Shown piece after piece: positions 17,864 through 22,668 of a stretch of 22,668 nt of DNA (position 1 is its first letter; each line of letters opens with the position of its first letter). A program made the position numbers and the translations under genes. The stretch is taken from positions 1-22,668 of IMG/VR virus record IMGVR_UViG_3300042566_000732, one strand, 5' to 3'. This DNA comes from a virus. The notes below the pieces were generated by a model. The model was given only the letters and a program-made list of their open reading frames with translations. It was not told the DNA's origin and did no database searches.

Positions 17864-18328
17864 GTGCAGAAGAGCTGCACCCACTGCGGCCAATTGAAGC
17901 CCAAATCAGAGTACCGCCTGAATCCTATGACTGGGCGGTACTCTTTCCGTTGCATGTCGTGTCCGCCTACAAGGCTGGCATCGAAGTACAGATGCGTCGA
18001 GTCTTATCTCAGGGCTCGCTTTCATGACGCAAAAAGGAAATCCAAAGGCGGGAGCTTTTCAACCGATTGCTTTACGTTTGTTCACCTGCTCGAGCTCCTC
18101 CAGAAACAGAATGGACGCTGCGCGGTTACCGGCAAAGCATTCACCTTCGAAGGCGATGATGTCGGAACCAACATCAGCATTGACCGGATCGACTCGAACA
18201 GACCGTACTCCGCAGGCAATGTAAGACTGGTCTGTGTCGCAGTTAATTATATGAAGCGCCGCATGAGCGATGACGAGCTCATCGACTGGTGCTTGGACAT
18301 TGTTAAGGGTATGGGTTTGTGGAAATAG
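17864..18328 (+). CDS. HNH-like endonuclease with N-terminal zinc finger
   Basis: An N-terminal zinc ribbon is visible: C5xxC8 and C30xxC33. The C-terminal half (about 84-145) has an HNH-like pattern with NGRCAVTGKAF, SIDRIDSNRPYSAGNVRLVC and N128, but the usual first histidine is replaced by aspartate (ISIDRID), as in several phage HNH families. It starts at GTG 17864 with a weak ribosome-binding site. It lies directly before the large terminase, and its end overlaps that gene by 10 bases. HNH proteins beside terminase can be needed for packaging or be homing-type intruders. The sequence does not decide which. Confidence 0.78.
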   Translation: MQKSCTHCGQLKPKSEYRLNPMTGRYSFRCMSCPPTRLASKYRCVESYLRARFHDAKRKSKGGSFSTDCFTFVHLLELLQKQNGRCAVTGKAFTFEGDDVGTNISIDRIDSNRPYSAGNVRLVCVAVNYMKRRMSDDELIDWCLDIVKGMGLWK

Positions 18329-19905
18329 AGCAGGTAGCAAAGAAGCTGATGGGGGACTTCCCCATGTATGCGAAGAACGTGCTACGCATTGTCGACAAGC
18401 GCGGTGAGGAGAAGCGCTTCAAGCTCAACTACGGCCAGATGATCCTCCATGAGAAGCTCGAGAAGCAGCTCGCCGACACCGGTCGTATCCGCGCTCTCGT
18501 GATTAAAGGGCGGCAGATGGGGATCTCCACCTACGTCGAGGGTCGGTTCTTCTGGAAGACGACCAAGACCAAGAACGCCAACGCCTTCGTGCTCTCCCAT
18601 CTTGCAGAGTCGACCACCGCCATCTTCCGAATGGTGCGCTATTTCTACGACAACGCAGCTCACCCGATCTTTAAGCCGCCGCTGGCGACCAGCACAACCA
18701 CCACGATGGTCTTCGAGAAGCTGAACTCCCAATACCGAATTGGTACGGCGCGATCCACGAACATCGGTCGAGGCATGACCAACCGCTACGTGCATGCATC
18801 TGAGGCCGCTTTTTATCCAAATAGTGGCGAGATTGTGGCAGGCCTGCTGCAGTCTGTCCCCGCCGAAGACTCTGAAGTGATCGTTGAGTCCACAGCGAAC
18901 GGTGCCGGTGGCTGGTTCTACGACCAAGTGATGAAGGCGCTAAGAGGAGACGGCGATTGGATCGTGATCTTTATCCCTTGGTTCTGGCTCCCAGAGTACG
19001 AGAAGAAGTGCGATCCGTACTTCACCCGCACAACGGAAGAGGACAAGCTAGCGGCTCTTTACAACCTGTCGAACGAGAAGCTGAACTGGCGTCGGTCGAA
19101 GATCGACGAGCTCGGGTCTCTGGATCTATTCAAGCAGGAGTACCCATGTACGCCAGAAGAAGCGTTCCTGTTTTCTGGCCGCAGCTTCGTTGAAGAAGAC
19201 TGCCTCATGGATGCAGAGCGTAACTGCTACAGCCCAGAAATCGAGGGAAGCTTTAAGGACGGCAACATCACGCCGCACGAGAAGGGGTCGTACAAGCAGT
19301 GGATCAAGCGCATTGATCCGGACGAGCGCTATTGCATCGGCGTCGACGTCGCTGAAGGCTTGGCGCATGGCGACTACACAGTGGCTCAGGTGCTCGATTC
19401 GCTTGGACGACAGGTGGCGACATGGCATTTGCACATCGATCCATACGAGCTTGGTGACCAGCTCTGTGCGTTGGGCAAGATGTTCAACCGTGCCTACATC
19501 ATTCCAGAGCGAAACAACCACGGTCTGACTACGATCCGCCGCATGCAGGATCTGGGTTACCCCAACCTCTATGTAGAACACACAGTCGACGATGCGTATG
19601 CAGACAGAATGACTAAGCGTGCAGGTTTCTACACGTCCAGTAAGACAAAGCCATTGATCATCGATAATCTCGCTGCTTTGTTGCGTAAGCGCGATAGTGG
19701 AATATCCGACACAGAACTTGTAAAAGAGTTGCGTAACTACGTTATTGATGACAAAGGCATTACGAATGCGAAGGCGGGTTGCTTTGATGACAGAGTGATG
19801 GCATACGCAATAGCTCTATTCGGACTTAACTCAATGCCACGTAACCGTAGGACGAAAACCGTAGCAACTAAGTACGAGCCGTTCGATAGTGTCGTGGGGT
19901 ATTGA
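18319..19905 (+). CDS. terL: Terminase large subunit
   Basis: Packaging ATPase and headful/cos nuclease. ATPase: the Walker A variant KGRQMGIST at 63-71 and a Walker B-like HASEAAF at 159-165 with E162. Nuclease (RNase H fold): D343 in CIGVDVAEG, E397 in IIPERNNHG, and D490/D491 in GCFDDRVMAYA. The QEYPCTPEEAFLFSGRSF segment linking the domains is typical of one large group of phage terminases. The length (528 aa) is complete. It starts at GTG 18319 inside the HNH gene end, with AAGGG upstream. The stop overlaps the portal ATG (TGATG). Confidence 0.95.
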   Translation: MEIEQVAKKLMGDFPMYAKNVLRIVDKRGEEKRFKLNYGQMILHEKLEKQLADTGRIRALVIKGRQMGISTYVEGRFFWKTTKTKNANAFVLSHLAESTTAIFRMVRYFYDNAAHPIFKPPLATSTTTTMVFEKLNSQYRIGTARSTNIGRGMTNRYVHASEAAFYPNSGEIVAGLLQSVPAEDSEVIVESTANGAGGWFYDQVMKALRGDGDWIVIFIPWFWLPEYEKKCDPYFTRTTEEDKLAALYNLSNEKLNWRRSKIDELGSLDLFKQEYPCTPEEAFLFSGRSFVEEDCLMDAERNCYSPEIEGSFKDGNITPHEKGSYKQWIKRIDPDERYCIGVDVAEGLAHGDYTVAQVLDSLGRQVATWHLHIDPYELGDQLCALGKMFNRAYIIPERNNHGLTTIRRMQDLGYPNLYVEHTVDDAYADRMTKRAGFYTSSKTKPLIIDNLAALLRKRDSGISDTELVKELRNYVIDDKGITNAKAGCFDDRVMAYAIALFGLNSMPRNRRTKTVATKYEPFDSVVGY

Positions 19906-21938
19906 TGTACGAAGACGAAATAGAAGACGAAGAAAATGGAGAATTCGCACCAGTAGAAAAACGTGAGGAAGATCTTGAAGAATTTCAAGGTCTTGGTCCG
20001 CGTCTGCAGTCTTTGTTCACTGAGTACAAGGACGCCCGTAACGACATCGAGGATGAGTGGCTCTCGAGTTTCCGCCAATTTTTGGGGGAATATGACCCCG
20101 AAGTCCTCGCAAAGCTAACCGGCACACGCTCAAAAGTATTCGTCGGCCTCACCCGCACTAAGGTGATGTCGGCGTTTTCGCGTCTGGTCGACCTTCTGTT
20201 CCAGAGTGGACAGGACTTCTACAGCATCGATCCCACGTCGATACCTGAGCTCGACCCGCTCGAGATGGCGGAGATCACCAAAGAAGCCACTGCTGAGATC
20301 ATGCAGGCCTCTGGTGCAGCTTCGCCGACGATGGTTCTCGACATCATCAATGAGCGTCGTGACGAGCTGATGGATCAGGTGCGTGACGAGGTTAGACGCC
20401 GCGCCAAGATGGCTGCGTCTGAAATGACCATCCTTGTCCGCGATCAGCTAGGCGAAGCTAACGCTGAGCAGAAGATCAAGGAAGCCATCATGGAGTCTTG
20501 CATCTTCGGCACTGGCTGCATCAAGGGCGGCACAGTTCGAATCGAACGCAGCAAGCGCTGGAAGCGCAGCTACCAGAACGGCGTGCAGGCTCACTCGCTT
20601 ACGGTCGTTGAGCAGGTCAAGCCAGACATCGAGTCGGTATCGATTTTCGACATATATCCAGACCCTTACGCGACGTCGAACGAAGATCTTCATGGTTTGT
20701 TCCGCCGCCATGTTCTTACCCGTCGCCAGTTCCGCGACCTGCGTGACCTTGACGGCTTCGACAGCGACGCGATTGAAGAGATCCTTTCCGACAGTCCTCG
20801 CGGCAACCACGTTGAAGAAGACCACGAGCGTATCCGCCGTGAGGTCGCCAACATCAAGCTGCAGTCTGGTCCCAATAACAGGTTCGAAGTGCTCGAGTAC
20901 TGGGGATCGATCAACGGCACCGACCTTCTCGAGGCAGGCGCTGAGCTCCCAGAAGGCTCCGAAGAGGATGACGACTACGACGGCAACGTCTGGATCTGCG
21001 CTGGCAAGGTTATCCGCGCCACGCTGAACCCGATTCCGGATGGCCGCATTCCTTACAACTGCTTCCCATACGAGCGTAACCCGCACCAGTTCTGGGGTAC
21101 AGGCGTGCCTCGCATGATGCGCGACTCGCAGTCGACCATGAACGCGGCGACCCGCATCTTCATCGACAACATGGCGATCTCCTCTGGCCCAATGGTCGAA
21201 GTCAATATGGACTTCCTCGAGGCCGGTGAAGATCCAACCGATCTACATCCTTGGAAAGTCTTCCTGCGTAGTGGCGGCGATCCTAATGCCCCAGCCGTCC
21301 GCTTTAACCAGCCGGTGGCAAACGCAAACGGACTGACCAGCATCATCGAGATGTTCCGCAAGTTCGCGGATGAGACCACCTCTCTGCCGTCATACACGCA
21401 CGGTGACGCAGGCCAGCAGCTCAACAAGACCGCGACCGGTATGTCCATCCTGATGGGTAACGCCAACGTGGCACTGAAGTCGACGCTTAAGAACGTCGAT
21501 GACTATCTGATCATTCCGCTGATCAAGTCTCTCTACCACTGGAATATGGAGTGGAGCGACAACGAGAAGGCTAAGGGCGATCTAAATGTGACAGCTCGTG
21601 GCAGTACCTCGCTCATTCAGCGTGAGGTTCGCTCACAGCGTTTGCTGCAGTTTATGTCTTTGATCAGCAATCCTATGGACGTTGCTATAACAAAACGTAA
21701 AGAGTTGCTTACTGAGATTGCAAAGAGTATGGACATTAATCCAGACGAAGTAATCAAGACGGATAAGGAACTTCAACTTGAAGCGCAAGCACAACAGCAG
21801 CAGATGCTCGCCGCAAGCGGCGCAGGCGGTGCTCCAACTGACGGCTCAGCCCCAGTGGAAGGACTTGATGATCTTTCTAACGGAGCGGCTGGAGGCTTGC
21901 AGGGACAAGTTGGAGACCGTTCCGGACCACAGATTTGA
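19905..21938 (+). CDS. Portal protein
   Basis: Forms the dodecameric ring at the DNA entry vertex. Support: position directly after terL, length (677 aa) and family-type motifs: FLGEYDPEVLAKL, SKVFVGLTRTKVMSAFSRLVDLLF (about 53-76), ESCIFGTGCIKGG, SVSIFDIYPDPYATS, RNPHQFWGTGVPRMMRDSQSTMN, and a C-terminal STSLIQREVRSQRLLQFM helix. The N-terminus is strongly acidic (MYEDEIEDEENGEF), and the C-terminus is Gln/Gly-rich and probably flexible. The ATG at 19905 is preferred over the TTG three bases before it because it overlaps the terL stop. A small gene is nested out of frame in its last 71 bases. Confidence 0.92.
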   Translation: MYEDEIEDEENGEFAPVEKREEDLEEFQGLGPRLQSLFTEYKDARNDIEDEWLSSFRQFLGEYDPEVLAKLTGTRSKVFVGLTRTKVMSAFSRLVDLLFQSGQDFYSIDPTSIPELDPLEMAEITKEATAEIMQASGAASPTMVLDIINERRDELMDQVRDEVRRRAKMAASEMTILVRDQLGEANAEQKIKEAIMESCIFGTGCIKGGTVRIERSKRWKRSYQNGVQAHSLTVVEQVKPDIESVSIFDIYPDPYATSNEDLHGLFRRHVLTRRQFRDLRDLDGFDSDAIEEILSDSPRGNHVEEDHERIRREVANIKLQSGPNNRFEVLEYWGSINGTDLLEAGAELPEGSEEDDDYDGNVWICAGKVIRATLNPIPDGRIPYNCFPYERNPHQFWGTGVPRMMRDSQSTMNAATRIFIDNMAISSGPMVEVNMDFLEAGEDPTDLHPWKVFLRSGGDPNAPAVRFNQPVANANGLTSIIEMFRKFADETTSLPSYTHGDAGQQLNKTATGMSILMGNANVALKSTLKNVDDYLIIPLIKSLYHWNMEWSDNEKAKGDLNVTARGSTSLIQREVRSQRLLQFMSLISNPMDVAITKRKELLTEIAKSMDINPDEVIKTDKELQLEAQAQQQQMLAASGAGGAPTDGSAPVEGLDDLSNGAAGGLQGQVGDRSGPQI

Positions 21939-22023
21939 TCAAGGTAGAGCAGCAGAACTGCGCTTCATCCTTGAACTAGAAGATACCGCGCAAGCGGTTT
22001 TAAGCGCGAAGACGACCTCGTAA
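21868..22023 (+). CDS. Small helical protein overlapping the portal 3' end, 51 aa
   Basis: Starts at ATG 21868 inside the portal gene in a different frame, preceded by GGAAGGA. It runs 85 bases beyond the portal stop. The product is a charged helical hairpin (FLTERLEACRDKLETVPDH, then GRAAELRFILELEDTAQAVL). Small proteins with a GRAAELRFILEL-type second helix are often encoded after phage portals. Probably real. Role unknown, possibly head assembly. Confidence 0.65.
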   Translation: MIFLTERLEACRDKLETVPDHRFDQGRAAELRFILELEDTAQAVLSAKTTS

Positions 22024-22087
22024 GAGATACCCGTCTTCTAAACGAAACGCGGACACTCCGTAGCGGACCCGCAAACATTGGTGAGAT

Positions 22088-22666
22088 ATGAAGGTAGACC
22101 CTGAGAAGCTTGAGCAAGAAGCCGACGAACTTTTGAAACAGATGATGGCAGAGCAGGACGGACCGGAACAGCAGCCCAAGGCTGAAGAGACCGACACCCC
22201 GCCGCAGCCAGAGGAAGATGAAAACCCACCCGCAGAATCGGCGGACACTGGGGAAGACGGCGAAGAGATTCCACAGGAAGAAGATCGCGGCGATCAAGAT
22301 CCTGATGAAGGCGAAGGTGACCTGCAACAGCAGATCAAACTCGCGAACGAGCGTATCAAGAATGCTCAGGCTCGAATGACAAAGGCGACGCAAGAAGCGG
22401 CGGATTTGCGCAAAGAAGTAATAGCGCTACGTCAGCAAAATGCGGAGCTGAGTTCTGAACTGGCTAATGCCCAGAGCGGACGAGACGGTGACGATGATGA
22501 TCTGAAAACCCTCGCTGAGGAATATCCAGACATCGCTGCGCCGCTTCTGAAGAAACTGGCAAAGTTGGAACAGACAGTCACACAGTATAGGGACCAAGTT
22601 AAAACGAATGAAAGTCAGAGCACTCTCACTGAGCACTTTGACACCATCCGTGAGAGTGCTCAGTGA
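22088..22666 (+). CDS. Scaffolding protein (3' end doubtful)
   Basis: Head-assembly scaffold expected after a portal. The N-terminal third is acidic and Pro/Gln-rich (EETDTPPQPEEDENPP), followed by a long coiled coil (QQIKLANERIKNAQARMTKATQEAADL, then EVIALRQQNAELSSELANAQ) and a DDDDLKTLAEEYPDIAAPLLKKL segment, the usual scaffold layout. The frame ends at TGA 22664, just after TLTEHFDTIRESAQ, where scaffolds normally continue with a conserved HPD/W-containing C-terminus. The stop lies in an inverted repeat at the window edge, so the true gene may be longer. The ATG lacks a strong ribosome-binding site (GGTGAGAT). Confidence 0.75.
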   Translation: MKVDPEKLEQEADELLKQMMAEQDGPEQQPKAEETDTPPQPEEDENPPAESADTGEDGEEIPQEEDRGDQDPDEGEGDLQQQIKLANERIKNAQARMTKATQEAADLRKEVIALRQQNAELSSELANAQSGRDGDDDDLKTLAEEYPDIAAPLLKKLAKLEQTVTQYRDQVKTNESQSTLTEHFDTIRESAQ

Positions 22667-22668
22667 GA
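22618..22668. repeat. Terminal inverted repeat at window edge
   Basis: GAGCACTCTCAC (22618-22629) is the exact reverse complement of GTGAGAGTGCTC (22650-22661). In addition TCTCACTGAGCAC (22624-22636) is the reverse complement of the last 13 bases of the window. The spacing is about 20 bases. Confidence 0.75.

Noticed and set aside
1-22668. tRNA genes, CRISPR arrays, insertion sequences, integrase or attachment sites
   Set aside because: Read for cloverleafs, regularly spaced repeats, transposase motifs and integrase motifs. None seen.

Overview
The window is a piece of a tailed double-stranded DNA phage genome. It carries a T7-gp4-type primase-helicase, nucleotide metabolism and nuclease genes, a complete lysis cassette, both terminase subunits, a portal and the beginning of the head genes. 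No integrase, repressor, tRNA, rRNA, CRISPR or insertion sequence was found. The host is probably a Gram-negative bacterium: there is a two-gene spanin pair with a lipoprotein partner, and an Rmf-like protein of proteobacterial type. It must make or import vitamin B12, because the ribonucleotide reductase is class II. The portal type and the B12-dependent reductase recall marine podoviruses such as the cobavirus group, but that is an impression from memory and was not tested.

Layout. (A) Positions 1-5118, plus strand: a tightly overlapping replication and nucleotide operon. It holds the primase-helicase (5' end outside the window), two small proteins, a MazG-like pyrophosphohydrolase, a Ref-like HNH nuclease, a two-domain protein with a dATP/dGTP diphosphohydrolase-like C-terminus, a small membrane protein and two PD-(D/E)XK-type nucleases. 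(B) Positions 5089-12819, minus strand, convergent with A: a long operon of mostly small accessory genes, probably read from a promoter near 12972-13001. In order of transcription it holds two small proteins, a four-gene block that includes an Rmf-like protein, more small proteins, an ArdC antirestriction protein, a run of ATGA-coupled small genes, a class II ribonucleotide reductase and a free-standing DnaA domain IV protein. (C) About 12820-14210: a regulatory region with promoters, inverted repeats, a recurrent TCGGCGG repeat, one coiled-coil membrane protein gene and one small minus-strand gene with an intrinsic terminator. (D) Positions 14211-22668, plus strand: the late genes. These are terminase small subunit, a G-rich non-coding stretch, small proteins, endolysin, holin, i-spanin, o-spanin, an HNH protein, terminase large subunit, portal and scaffold.

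The most striking observation is a pair of sequences on the minus strand (11005-11060 and 12051-12108) that fold exactly as type II hammerhead ribozymes. Both have the CUGAUGA and GAAA cores, an A-U pair next to the cleavage-site C, and a stem III capped by a UUCG loop. Sequence changes between the copies preserve pairing. Each follows a stop codon directly. Together they bracket a four-gene segment, so the polycistronic early mRNA is predicted to cut itself and release a defined RNA of about 1,048 nt.

Other points of interest are further UNCG-capped hairpins between minus-strand genes, a repeated ribosome-binding and stop/start junction, a five-copy TCGGCGG repeat that also lies inside two genes, a duplicated TATAGGG(G)AGAGA motif resembling single-subunit RNA polymerase promoters, several genes shorter than 60 codons, and an inverted repeat at the right edge that may have created a false stop in the scaffold gene.
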